Of a DNA stretch of 64,000 bases, positions 1 through 12,408 are shown in pieces. Every line of letters begins with the position of its first letter. The first letter of the stretch is position 1. The notes under the pieces are model-generated. The model saw nothing but the letters and a program-made list of their open reading frames with translations. It did not search any database and had not been told where the DNA came from. This stretch comes from Circinella umbellata (lineage: Eukaryota; Mucoromycota; Mucoromycetes; Mucorales; Lichtheimiaceae): positions 434,001 to 498,000 of the forward strand of contig JAIWNF010000039.1 in assembly GCA_025093555.1 (NCBI GenBank), written 5' to 3'. The position numbers and the translations under genes were made by a program.

Positions 1-2131
1 GACATTTTCTTTATGTAGCAGAAATTGATAATGTATCTTTTACAAAAGAGAATTGTAATTCAGTTCTTGTCTCTCAGCTCTCCTTCTTTTCTAATGTAAC
101 TTGCCATTTATCAAATTGGATTAATTCATGCTCATGATACAACAACTTTTCGTCCGAATTTTTTTTTTCAATAACCGCGAATGAAACAAAACAATGAAAT
201 AGGTTATGATCGTCAAAAACAAAAGTTACTCACAGAATTTGTGTACTCTGCTTCCTCCTTCTCGCTCTTTCTCTCATCCCCCTTTTTTTTGTATTTGCTT
301 CTACTATTCCTTTGCTCCCCCCAAAAGGTTTCTATTCTTTTCAGCTGACAATGCACAAATAAAGATGAAGAATGTTTATGAGAAAGATCTCCTCCGCCCT
401 TATTTGCAATTATTATTGTTATTATTATTATTTATACCTACTTTCTTTTTTAATGCTTGTATATATATGACTCCTGTCTCCCCCAGAATCCCCTTCAAAA
501 AAAAAAAAAGTCAAGTGACAGATTGGCTCCCTAATAAAAAAAAAAAGGATGCATACATATTTTTTGGCGCGCGATATGATGACAATTGTACACAAAGAGA
601 AGGGAAAAGATGACATGCATTTGGTTATCCCCGAGACTACAAACGTTAATTGAAAGGTTATTGAATATAGTTTTTTTTTTTTTTGGGAAAAGACAATTTA
701 TTTTTTTTGGCGGCAATGATCGAGCACCTGCAGAACCACGCTTCTATAATAACGTTTTTATTATTATTATTATTATTATTATAATTTCCCATCATAATAA
801 TGATGTAGTCCTTACTATTTAATAAAATGTAATATATTTTTGTAAGGTACCAGAAAAAAAAAGATAATTTCTTTCCTTTTATGTTGTCACGGATACCCGT
901 CAAGTAAAAAAGTAAAAATTAAAGATACAAATCATTCTTCTGATAATAAATTACAGCTTTTTTATTTGCTCTCTATTAACAAAAAAAAAAGAAGCTATTT
1001 CTGTATATTAATTATAATACATCGAGAAAAAGATGATATTATTGTTAATCAACTTTTCTTTTTAATTCAAATGATGGATCGCTTGGCAAATTATTCCAAC
1101 GTTAGGGGTCAGGTTAGCTCTCCGGCGTAACACCAAGTCTACTTGTAATTGTTGGAATGACAGCGATTGGCAATGTTTCAACCTGAAGGTTTAACATAGG
1201 ATGCGCAAATGTGTGTGAGTTATGTATAGGTGCAGGTTCCTTATATACCACAACATCACACTCTCTACAACTACAATATCCACGGCATCAGCTTTCCGCG
1301 AAATAAAAAACGGCTCAACAAAAAAAAAATAAGTAGTTTATCCCCTTTTTACATTTCTCTTTCATTTTTTTTTTTTTTTGTTGCTTTCTTCCCTTTTTTT
1401 TTTCTTTTTGATATTTCTTAATTTTTTTTTGTTCTCCTTCTTTGCCCTTTTGAACTTCTTGGGCTCTCCTCCACAATATATAACTCATATCCAAACTATC
1501 TAAAAAAAAGGGTACCCTTAATAAGCATCATAACAAACGAAATATCATAAAGAAGAAAGAGAAAAGATCATAATTTTATTGATAAAAGGATCCTCTTTTT
1601 CTACTCTTATTTTTTTGACAGTGATTTTTTATTATTATTATTATCATTTATAGCATATATTTTTAATAACATATATATAAATATATAAGATTACATTTAA
1701 AAGTTATTAGAAACAAGTATAATCAATCAACAAAGGTAAGCTTTTTAAACTTTATTGATTAAAAAATTCGTATAAATCACATACCCATATACTCACATTT
1801 GTATATCCATATGCACATATACTCATACATGCATGCTCATACTTACACTTACACATGCTTAGTTACAACTACTCTTATTATTATTATTTTTACCTCATTT
1901 CGTAAGTAAAACGTCATCTCCAAAATGAGTTTTTTGACATTGTGTAAAAAAAGAAAAAGAAAAAAAGAAAAAAAAAAGGTTTGTTCACTCGCACAAGCTG
2001 TCAATGAAAAAACACTAATCAAAAACGTATATGTCTTTTTTTTTCCCTTTTGTTTCCTCATTTATATCTATCATTATGTCACACACACACACCAGGTGAT
2101 TTTCTATTGTTCTTTTCCATTTCGATTATAA
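1..2131. other. Spacer, no supported gene
   Basis: No open frame here looks coding; the frames are made of homopolymer runs (poly-T, poly-A) and an ATT tract near 752-781. One stretch, about 1071-1200, is richer in G+C than its surroundings and contains self-complementary segments; it is treated in the findings. The last few hundred bases are the likely promoter and leader of the FAR1-type gene that starts at 2132. Confidence 0.6.
752..782. repeat. ATT trinucleotide microsatellite
   Basis: A run of about nine TTA/ATT units in non-coding sequence. It is typical of AT-rich fungal spacers, and no function is suggested. Confidence 0.8.
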
Positions 2132-4803
2132 ATGTCATCGGCTCAAAGTCAACAGCAACAACCAGCAACTTCGAGTACTTTGGTAATAATAAGATAGTTC
2201 TTTTATGCATTAATAACTAACCCATCTTTCCCTCCGCTTTTTGATTAATTTTTATTTCGATTGTTTTTTTTTTAATAAAAAATAGCTTGAACCATTTTAT
2301 ACTGATTTATTGGATAGTGCATTTTCAACAAGTCGAGAAGCAATTGAATTTTGCCGTAATATATGCGCTCAATATGGTTTCACAGTAAAGCAAGAATCAA
2401 GTACTCATCGTGTAAGTAAAATATAATATACTAACAACGCACAGACCCCATGGTTTTTTTAATCCTTTTTTTTTTTTCCATTCTTTATATTATTTTCATT
2501 TTACTCATTTACTCTCTCTCTTTTTTTTTTTACTATACCTTTAATGACGCCTCTATTGCATTACATTTATGTATGGGATTACTTATAGAATATATATGTT
2601 TACTGTTCCCGTGAAGGACTTCCTGATTCCGTTCGTAATCCTAAACGTAGCCCAAAGCGTAAACGACCTTCTAAACGATGTGATTGTAAATGGCGTGTTG
2701 TATTGAATGAAAACAAAGAAACACACACATGGAAATTTCGCAAGTCGAATAATCCAGAAGCTATGATTCATAACCATTCATTGATGCGACCTGAAGAAAT
2801 CGAACGTGGCTGGCCAAAAGAAGTTCATGAAATGATTTGTCGGTTGGCTCGCGAACGTATGAGCACACAGGAAATTCGTCAACAAGTACAAGCACAATTC
2901 TCTAATATTTCATGGAACGAACGCCGTTTCTATAACCGTTTATCAGAAGAGCGACAAAAGATTCGTCAACAAGAAACAGTGGAAAGAGCACACCGATTGA
3001 CTGCCACTTGGACTAAAGTCTGTATGGCTGCTGCCGGGTGTGACGAATTGACAGATTATGCTCAGAATCATGTAATGCAACTATTAAACACCATTTGTAA
3101 TATGGCTCAAGTCTCCATAGAAACCTTGGAAAAGAATGTTCCTGTCCTTATTGCTGATGACCAACCTATTTTAACAACAAATGAAGAGCATTTATCAATG
3201 TCATCATCACCACCGCTCTCCTCTTCTACATCGCCTACAATTACTTTGCCTATGAATCATCATCAGGAACTGAAACTAGAAGAAGATTGGCAATCATGTA
3301 CTGAAGATAATAATGATATGCGACGTTATTCATTACCTGTTTCTGAACCAGATGTTGACATGATTAAACCAACATCTCGTCAAGGTTCTTGGCAAGCTGG
3401 TAATGATCTTACTGCTACCTCTTCTACCGTTGTACCAACAAAGTCACCACCACCACAACATCAGCAGCAACAACAACAACCACAACAACAACAACAAGAA
3501 CATCAAGAAGTACCAAAGAATTTTACTTTGGTCGTAATACCAAAACATGCATACCTTGTTAAAGTACATAACCAAAGATCATTGAATGAGATGCAAATTC
3601 AGCGTACCCATCGCCGTTCACGGTCCATTGGGCCTGGTGATGATGGTTCAGATTTACATATGCGAAAACAAACCAAACTTAATCATCATCATCATCAACC
3701 ACCACACATGATATCTATTAATAATACCATGCCTCCTCCACCTTCTCCCCATCGTTCCATGATGCCTCCACCACAACAGCAACAATCACAAATGCCATTA
3801 CCATCACAGCATTATCAAACACAACAGCATACAATGGTATATCCACCACCCCCTCCATCTACTTACGATCATAATACCATGTCATTACCACCTACTTCTA
3901 CCGCTAATTATATTCAACAACCTCTTCACTATACAAACATGCAACATCGACCATCTTCCGCACAAGATTGCAACGATTTGTCACAACAACAACAACAACA
4001 AGATGATCCTAATATAGCATTTCCACCATTGGATACATCTAGTTCAACAGTTGCAAGTACACCATCACCTGTTTCAACAGGTACACCACCTACGGCAACT
4101 GCTTCAGTAATTCCATTCGGTGGCAACACCTCAACTACTACACCCACGACGACGACGACGACGACGACGACAGCAACCAGCAGTAATAATAGCGTAGATC
4201 ATTCGTTTATGCCAATTCAACAACCACCCCCACAACAACAACAACAACAACAACAACGTCATCGTACCAAGAAATCACATCGAAGACATTCGTATAACAA
4301 TGTTCATCCATCATTTTCATATCCAATGATGTCACCACAAACTATATATCATCAAAAGCAACCACATCAACAAGGTAAATAGTTTTTTTTTTTTTAAAAA
4401 AAAAAATGATTAGACTAATCTAGTATCTATGTGTATATAATATAGTTAATTAATAAAAATTTTCTTATAGTTGTTGGAATGTCGATTGTAGGGAATGGTC
4501 GTCCTGTGGATAATAGACAAAATCATCACCGTCACCATCATCACCATCAGCATCATCAACAACAACAACATCAACAACACCGTATTCCCTCATCTATGTC
4601 AATGCCAGCGCCACCACCTCCACAGCAACATCAACAAACTATGATGGTATCAACAGTTCCAGAACATGGTACACCACGTCCTGATCAACAGGTAAATTAT
4701 TTCTACATGTTAATTATCTTGTAGTTTTTACCATATATATTAACATTTTTTTTATTACTTTTAGATTCCTTGCTATGACGCTGGCAATGGCTCATATTGG
4801 TAA
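2132..4803 (+). CDS. FAR1-type zinc-finger protein with Gln/Pro/His-rich tail
   Basis: Predicted nuclear DNA-binding protein of 740 aa. Exons: 2132-2182, 2286-2411, 2589-4374, 4471-4691 and 4765-4803; all introns are GT-AG and the frame is continuous. Residues about 20-125 look like a FAR1 (WRKY-GCM1 fold) domain: a conserved start around YGFTVKQESS, cysteines C65, C90 and C92 (CDCKW) and the closing H120-N-H122. A basic patch (about 78-89, KRSPKRKRPSKR) could be a nuclear signal. A helical, charged region follows to about residue 200. The rest is low complexity, with CAA-coded Gln tracts, Pro, His, and a Thr run coded by ACG repeats near 4147. No transposase (MULE) domain is present, so this is probably a stand-alone transcription factor. 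The target is unknown. The fold is seen by motif; the role is inferred. Confidence 0.75.
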
Positions 4804-6114
4804 AAATAATAATAATAGAGTTATAAAGAAAAACAGTATTATCTTTCTCTATTTTTTTTCTCTTGAATTATTTTTTTTTATCACCATACCAGCTTTTTTT
4901 TTTTTTTACTTGTCTACTACACTTTTATGATTCAAACCTTCTTTTATTCTTTTGCTTTACGTCGTTTTACTTTTGTGCAATGTGTAAAAAGAAAATAATT
5001 ATACACAACATATATGCTTTCCTAACTCACAGACACACACATAATTTGCCATCATCCAACATTTTTTTTATATACTTTATCTTTTTATTGAAAACAGTTT
5101 ACAATTATATCTTTTTTTTTTTTGAAGAAAAAAAGAGAAAAAGCACACCCATCAATACACTCATAAAACCCGTTTATATACTCACAGCTATAATTATTAT
5201 CATATGTTTGCTGTTTACCTAAATCTGTATTACGCTAATGAATAAAAACAAAAACAATAATCATATTTTTTCTTGTTATTTTTAATGTTATAAATGTTGA
5301 ATAATAGTAGTAGTTAGATGAATATGTTGATCATCGTTGAAAAGGAGTATTTTATTTTCTCTAATTTAACACGCTCCAATCAAAATATAGTAGTAGTAAT
5401 AGTTCGAGCTCACGATTTCTCCAATGCATGTAGATCAACTTACCATAAGCATTTTGAAAGAAACCCGTCAGATGGATTTCAATAAGAAACATTGCTTCCT
5501 TAAGTATAGACTTCATTGATACAGTATATGAATAAAGTAACAAAGATACAATGATTATCAAGTAAGACAAGCCAATAACTCTTCCATTCCGGACATATCG
5601 GTTTGGATTTAATATTATGATTCTTCATGCATAGTTTCTACCATACATACTTTTTCATAGGTTCTTAGACCTCTTTATCAATATAAGACTGATCGCGTTT
5701 GTTAAAGCAGAAGACGATCTGCTTCTTAAAGCCATAGTAAAATTCATAATTCTTCTACGCGTATTCATATTGGTATTAGCAATAGCAATATATGTTACGT
5801 ACAAGTAATGGTAGATATTAGACAAGCCTTGGGGGATTATAACACGCTGAGTAGATAATTTTTTTTGGGGGGTTATTTCGTAGGATGGGTAACTCATAAA
5901 TGCTTAGCCTCTTCAGCATGAATGTCTTCCTGTTTAGTCCTTCACCCCCAATTAATTCCTACAGAGATGTGTTATAACCCCCCTTACAACAAAACAACAT
6001 CAAAACAGACACTTTTTTTTTTCCTCTCCTTTTTTCTTTCTCTTTTCTCTCGCTCTCTCTCTCTTTCGTATATATACTCTCTTTCTCTGAAAATATTTGT
6101 ATTATCTTTTTACT
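4804..6114. other. Spacer, no supported gene
   Basis: AT-rich sequence with poly-T runs, covering the 3' end of the FAR1-type gene and the promoter of the macro-domain gene. A CT-rich stretch at about 6014-6065 lies just upstream of the next start codon, a common leader feature here. Open frames on either strand have no recognisable protein character. Confidence 0.6.
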
Positions 6115-6627
6115 ATGACATTTGATTTTGAAGAACAACCTGGCAGTTTATTTGATAATGTGTCTACTTCACAATCTGATGGTTTAGTTATTTGTTTAGG
6201 TGAAGACTTGCGTTTTGGAAAAGGTTTGATATGTTTCAAGTTTTATTATACATTATTATGTATATATTATTAAAGACGATACTTATTAATATATTTAGGT
6301 ATTGCATCAGAATTTAAACAACGTTATGGAAATAATCATCATCATCAACTACAAGCACAAAAACGATCTGTAGGACAAGTTGTTCATATTGGTTCATCAT
6401 CATCCAAACGTCACGTATTTTATCTTATTTCACGTCCTAAAGTATATAATCGAACTAATTATACCGATTTTGAAGCATGTTTGATACAATTACGTAAAGC
6501 GACAGAACAATTGGGTGTATGGCGTTTGTCTTTAACCCAGGACTTAGGAACAGATGGATTACAGGATAAACATATTAAGGAGCTTTTGTTCAAAACTTTT
6601 GATGGTAAAGTATATATTTGTATGTAA
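6115..6627 (+). CDS. Small macro-domain protein, OARD1/TARG1-like
   Basis: Two exons, 6115-6223 and 6299-6627, encode 145 aa, close to the ~150 aa of the OARD1/TARG1 family that removes ADP-ribose from acidic residues. Matching blocks in order: DGLVICLGEDLRFGKGIA (22-39), the helix SEFKQRYG, a VGQVVHI strand (61-67), the HVFYLISR strand (75-82), an amphipathic helix (92-108) and the terminal KVYICM strand. Several family positions are altered. The aspartate of the early GD motif is replaced (PGSLF, 9-13). The usual PRIG(C)G loop reads TQDLGTDGLQ (116-125), which keeps one aspartate. Activity is therefore uncertain and it could be a binding-only or degenerate paralog. The start is the first ATG after a CT-rich leader. 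The family call rests on recalled similarity. Confidence 0.65.
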
Positions 6628-7519
6628 CTATTGTAGGGGAAAAAAAGAGAGAGAGAGAGAGGATAATGGAAATGACTTTTAAAATGTTCAAAAAAAAAGG
6701 AAAAAGAAATACTCAATCATTCAAAAACTAATAAATGAGGTTTACACTTAGGATGGCAAGGGAAGATGGTAATGTATAATGATATTAGTTCGTAAAATTG
6801 AAAAAAGAAAAAAGTTATTTTATTATTATAACCTGTAATACCTTTATACACTACACATGCAATACCCCCCCCCACACACGCGCACCCATTTAATACAGCA
6901 CGGTTTCAAATTTCATTGGTCCTTCTACCAACCTCTCATGTTTTTGTTTTATACGCCGCTGCATTTTATATCATAACCTATATTATATTTTTATATTGTA
7001 GTATACAACAAATATGTTCTGTCTTTGTATAACTTGATTAATTTTTTAATATTCCATGGATCTAAAATGGTTAAATGTTTGGTGTTGAAGCTCTCGTCAG
7101 TATCAATATCGTTACAGTATAAACTTTCACCAATACATAAACTTACTATGTTCTTTTATACACATAATATGAAATAAGTAGCCTCAAAGAAAAACTAGCG
7201 ATCATAACCACATGTTTTATAAGTGAAGTTGATATTATATACCATACCGTTTAATTAAAAAATAACACTTCTTGATCCTCTTCTTTATTATTACAATATA
7301 TAAACATGTATATAATTTAAACGATAATATGAATATGAATGATACATGGGGCTTTTTTTTAAGAGGAGTTAGTTGAAAATATGCAAGAGGGAAGAAGAAC
7401 AGAAAAGGAAAACTAAAACAAGTTTTTCTTTTACATTATACTATCTACAATATCGTAACTTTTTTTTCAAAAAAAAAATGAGGAAGGATGCATGGAAAAT
7501 TACAATGAAAATTTTATTA
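6628..7519. other. Spacer between convergent genes
   Basis: Convergent 3' ends of the macro-domain gene (+) and RRP6 (-). The sequence is AT-rich with a GA repeat at about 6645-6660 and a short C run near 6867. No coding signal was seen. Confidence 0.6.
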
Positions 7520-10201
7520 CTATTCTTTAGAAGATTTATTCTTTTTCTTATTTTTGTTTCCTTTCTTTTTCTTTGTTTTACGCATGGTATCTTTCAGTAC
7601 GATAGCATCTTGCTCTTCTTGTACTTGGGGCACGGGTACTTTTGATGATTCTGCTTCAGGTGACTTTCGTTTCTTTGTTTCTCGTTCACTTGGTGGGACA
7701 TAAACGTGTTCTTGTGGTTCTTGTTCTGTCTTTATATCTGTTGATGATAATGGTGATTCTATAGTTGCTGTGTCTTTAAGTTTCTTGTATTTTAAACCTT
7801 CAAATGGTAAGGTTAATTTCAATGTGGATCGAATCTCTTTTATCAAATCACTTGCAGATTCATCCAAATCATTCATATTATCCAGTCTATCGCCAGATAA
7901 GCTTGCTACAGCCTTATTGATTTTTTCTGCTTGCTCTCGTCGTGCACGATCTACCTTTTCCAAATCGAATACAGAAGGGTCGAGTTCCATTTTAGTAATC
8001 TTAATTCTATTATTATTTTTATTGTTATCGCGTGGTATACTCGTTGATTTCTTTGGTGTTGATGTCGACTTTTCATTTGTTGCTACTGATACTAGTTTTT
8101 GTTGTTGTTGAGGTTGTAATACGGCATCCATGCGTGTCTTTTGAATGAGAATACCAATGGATTGAGCGTTCATTCGAACCATAGGTGGACAAGGATTACA
8201 GCATCCAATAACACCTGGAGCATCCGATGGCATACGTTCAACCAAAGAAAACAACATATGATTAGGTAAAACATATCGAACTGATTCATCTTGTTCACGT
8301 GCTGTCACGTCTCTCCATTGATGTAACGCTTTGAACACGGCCATTTGTTGAGTTGTCATAGGATGTTGCCATTTTCGCAAAAGTCCTTTCCATCCATTGG
8401 GCCCTTCGCCCGTTTCCAAATCATATACTTCTTTTTCATGTTTTTGTGAGGCAATTCCAGCAGAACGTTGAAGTGCAACGCGTAATAAATTTTCGTTGGC
8501 TGCTGATCGTTGTATTAATTCATTTCGTACACGGTCGTAAATGTATAACAGATAATGTGTATCGGCTCGAGCGTATTTTAACATCTCTTCAGGTAAGGGT
8601 CTAAATATATTCAATGGTCAGTTTGTTTATTCATACATATAAGTATAAAGATGTACTACAAAAAAAAAAAGGAATTATTGTTATTACCTGATTCTCCAAT
8701 CAGCAAGCTGGTATTTTTTATCAGCGTCAACGTTACAGTAATTTTTCAAAAGATAAGCCAAACTCTTTTGTGGGAATTCTAATTAATATTAAAAAAATGG
8801 GTATCTTGTTTAGTGATTTATGTAATGGAACTACAAGGCATTACTATGACAACAACAACAAAAAAAACATACCTAGTAATTGCGAAGCAAAGTATGTATC
8901 GAATAAATTGACAATATATAATCCAAAATCACGTTGAAGCCAAATAATATCACTATCTGCACCGTGGAGTACCTAATTATAATTAAACAGAAGAAAAATG
9001 GGGATGTTATAAATGTGACGCTTATAACCGCTTGTCGCCTGTTGATCATTTATTTATTTTATTTTACCTTGACGATATTAGGATCAGCAAAAAATTCATT
9101 CAACTTCCAAAGCTTATTACGTAATTCCAAAGTATCCACAATAAAATCATGATCACGCGTGCTGACTTGCATTAAACAAGTAAATCCCTGAAAACTTCTG
9201 TAATTATGATGTTCCAAATCGATAGCAATTTCTTGTACCTTTGCCAATTCGTCCATCATTTTTTCCAATGATTCATCATCGTCTACCCAAGCTGCACTGG
9301 TTGTCTCGAATGGTTCATACATAATAGGTTCTTTTTCTTGAAACATAAATTCTGGATAGGTAATATGTTCAATTTCGTATTCATATGGATGAGGTAATGA
9401 ATGAGTTGCTTTTCCTTCTTCTACTTCTTCCATTGTTTCTGGTGTGATTCCTAAAAAAAATTAAAACAGTTTTTGTTTGATTGTCGTTTAGTTATTTATA
9501 TTATCACCTTTCCCATCTTTTTTCTCCAAGACATAAAATTTCGTTGCATACCATAAGATAGAGGCACCATAGCATGTGGTTTTGTTTTAATTTTACGAAT
9601 GAATGGTGTATTATTGGAATTATCAACAGGATCCTTGAATTTCATTTGAGGTCGAATAATATTACTTGCATGTAATAACTTGTATTCCAATTTGCCTTTC
9701 GATACTTGAGCGACTTCAGTAGGTTGTTGTTTAATTTGTTGTACATTTTTACGACCTTTATGACCTGTCATTTCATCCAAGCAAACATCCTATATTTATG
9801 TAGTGTCAGTATTACTATTACTATTACTTACTAAAAATTGTTTTTTTTTTTTCATTCCATTCTTCCTGTCATTAATATAATATACTTACAGCCTTTTCAA
9901 TTAAACTATCGATAACGTCAACAACACTACCAAATCGATCATTTACGTCATCAATATCTTCATAATTATTTACTTGAACACCTGTGTCAGCACTACAATG
10001 TTGTAAAAGTTGATTGGATGCTTTTAAAATTCGAGATCCACACGTGTCAAGATCTTTAGCAAACTGACGATCAAGCGATCTTAAAAAGCCAACGTCTTTT
10101 ACAGGAATTGCATTACTAGCATTGGTGGCTGAAACAAGAGCTTTAAAAAGTGATTGTTGGTATTCTTTGAATTGCCCTTTGGGATCAGGAATAGATGTCA
10201 T
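7520..10201 (-). CDS. RRP6: Exosome 3'-5' exoribonuclease Rrp6/EXOSC10
   Basis: Catalytic subunit of the nuclear exosome, which trims and degrades rRNA, snoRNA and aberrant RNA precursors. Six exons on the minus strand: 10201-9890, 9789-9552, 9450-9068, 8972-8873, 8778-8688 and 8600-7520, giving 734 aa, close to yeast Rrp6. The N-terminal PMC2NT-like helical region occupies about 1-105. The DEDDy nuclease follows: D261/E263 in [14 protein letters not shown]319 in [15 protein letters not shown], and Y384/D388 in [14 protein letters not shown], all present. [16 protein letters not shown] is the family hallmark. An HRDC domain lies at about 450-510, and the C-terminus is Lys-rich (nuclear/nucleolar). 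Exon 2 must end at the GTATGC donor at 9551; the later GTGATA at 9507 breaks frame. It is divergent from the SF3B6 gene. Confidence 0.95.
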
Positions 10202-10829
10202 TCTATGAGCGGTTTTTTCTTTGCGGTGAAAGCAGGAAACTTAAAAAAAAAAAAGCAGAGTTGGGAAACCAAGATTTCTTTTTTTAAAAAAATCGTCAAG
10301 TGACTGCGGGTTTTTCTGAATTCTTTGAATGCAACAACTTGTTGGGAAAATATCCTAACCACTTGTTTGACGTTGTATATTGTTGGAAAATCCTACCTTT
10401 ATATTATTTAGAATATTAATAATTGCATATATAACTTTTTAGAAGTACCTTAGTAAAAGGAATAATGAATCCCTATAATTTAAATATATATTACACTACG
10501 TAATTAATTCAATAATAAACCAAAAGATTTTTTTATTTATTTATTGGTATTAAAAAATTAAGTGCTATTCAGGTCATAATAGCATACTATATATACATAT
10601 ATATATATATATATGGATACTCATAAAAATATTAGTGAATAAGATACAGTAAAATATATTTATAAGACTGTGATGATCTAAAGAACTAGTTTTGAGGAAA
10701 TAACCCAAGTTGTTGAACAACAAAAGGTCGGGCGGCATTTTTCAGACCCACTTTTTTTTAATAATTTTTCACTCCAGCTACGAATTTGAGCTTTTACACT
10801 CCAACACATATTATATATACATATACACC
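10202..10829. promoter_or_regulatory. Shared upstream region of RRP6 and SF3B6 genes
   Basis: About 630 bases between the divergent starts of RRP6 (-) and the SF3b p14 gene (+), so it must hold both promoters. It is AT-rich with a (TA)n tract at about 10592-10613. No factor site can be assigned with confidence. Confidence 0.5.
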
Positions 10830-11550
10830 ATGAATCCACAAACGGGTCCACGATCGGTAAACGATTCTCACTTACTATAATTCTATTTATAATATATTAT
10901 ATTAATACAAATAAAATTTATAGGCACGTTTACCACCAGAAGTCAACAGAGCATTATTAGTAAGGTAAAAAAAAAATTATGATCATACACTTTTTTTTAT
11001 TGAATCCTCTCCAGAAGTTGATCTAAAATCTAACTCATTATTTGCTATGTATGAATAGGAATTTACCATTTAAAATCACAGCAGAAGAAATGTACGATGT
11101 CTTTGGAAAATATGGTGCTATACGTCAAATACGAGTGTATGTTTTTATTTTATCTTTTATTTACGATTGGAATAGATTCAAAGGAAAAGGAGAAAACTTA
11201 TAGTGTTATATATATATATGTATAGTGGTAATGCAGCAGATACACGTGGAACAGCTTTTGTAGTATATGATGACATTTATGATGCCAAAAATGCTTGTGA
11301 ACATTTACAAGGTTTTAACATTCTTGGACGATATCTCATTGTACTTTATTATCAACAGAACAAGGTTACTAAAAAAATGAATCTTCAAAAGAAGGAAGAG
11401 GAACTAAAGGAATTGAAAAAGTACGTATCTTTCTACTATACTCCCTTTTTTTTTATACATGAATTTAATTGGTATAGATGTATATCAAGAATACTAACAT
11501 GAATTATTTACTGTTATAAAAATAGTCGATACGGTGTTGGTGATGATTGA
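10830..11550 (+). CDS. SF3B6: Splicing factor SF3b subunit 6 (p14)
   Basis: RRM protein of the U2 snRNP SF3b complex that contacts the branch-point adenosine region. Five exons (10830-10856, 10924-10964, 11059-11136, 11226-11420, 11526-11550) give 121 aa, against 125 in human. The sequence follows the family nearly end to end: [19 protein letters not shown] (RNP2), [20 protein letters not shown], then [18 protein letters not shown] (RNP1) and [14 protein letters not shown], ending with a short basic coiled tail and RYGVGDD. The intron after exon 3 uses the GTATGT donor at 11137, which restores the IRV-GN junction. It is densely intronic for its size, including a 25-base last exon. Identification is very secure. 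Confidence 0.96.
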
Positions 11551-11740
11551 TTGTTCTGTTTTTACCAGCTAAAAAATAAAAATAAAAAAAGAAAGATTTA
11601 CTCGTGTAAAAAAAGGCTTTATTGTAGATTTTGGAAATAACTTAGTGTAACAGCTCTTGTTTCTATTTTTGCCTTTTTTTTAATATTTTTTTTTCTTTGT
11701 TCACTTCTTTTATTTTTCTGTAAAAAAAGATACAAAGATT

Positions 11741-12408
11741 ATGCGAAATCATCTGTGTTTATTATTTTTATTTGTCATGACAACGTTGTCGTCATTGGCA
11801 ACGGTTGCCAATGCCTACATGAATGAGCCTTACCCACCGTTTATAATAACATCACCAAAACATGGTCAAATTGTAAAACCTGGTGACACTGTCAAAATCA
11901 CTTGGTAAGAGTTATGCTTTACTTTTTTATTCTTTACTGTTTTGTCATTTATTGAAGAAAAAAAAAGAACTTATATATTTTATATAAAAAGGGAATTATC
12001 TCCTGATACAAAATACCCACTTTACGGCTATGCTGCTTCAAGAACGTCTCGTACAGTCGGTAAAATATTTTTCGATTTAAATAGGAATCAGGCAAAGGAG
12101 CGAGAGGAGGGGGGGTAGGTTGGGGAAGCTTCTATCTAAAATAGAATATTTGCATCCAACTGACACACAACACATTGATTTACTTTATAGCCGGCTTATT
12201 ACCACCAGACAGTTCATCAACAGAACGATACATTCAAAATATCGAAACTCATTTATTATTTACGAACTTTGAATATGACTGGATAGTAAATGAATCAACT
12301 GAACCAGGAACATATCAACTTGGAATTGGGTTTTATTTTCATCAAGCATCCCCAGTTTTTCATGTTGTTGAAAAAGAAGAAGATCAAATTTCATCACTTA
12401 CCCGATGA
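11741..12408 (+). CDS. Secreted Kre9/Knh-like protein
   Basis: Three exons (11741-11904, 11992-12059, 12191-12408) encode 149 aa. A signal peptide is clear (hydrophobic 5-20, ending near TVANA). The mature N-terminus PPFIITSPKHGQIVKPGDTV and KITWELSP is the pattern of the yeast cell-wall synthesis protein Kre9/Knh1 N-terminal domain (a beta-sandwich). The protein stops soon after this one domain (GTYQLGIGFYFHQASPVFHV, then an acidic end), with no Ser/Thr-rich stalk and no obvious GPI signal. It is thus a minimal, probably soluble, secreted form. The role in wall glucan assembly is inferred only from the domain family. The gene sits just downstream of the SF3B6 gene on the same strand. Confidence 0.65.

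Noticed and set aside
206..613. 135-codon open frame
   Set aside because: Composed of Phe/Lys/Leu from homopolymer and ATT runs, with no domain and no splice context.
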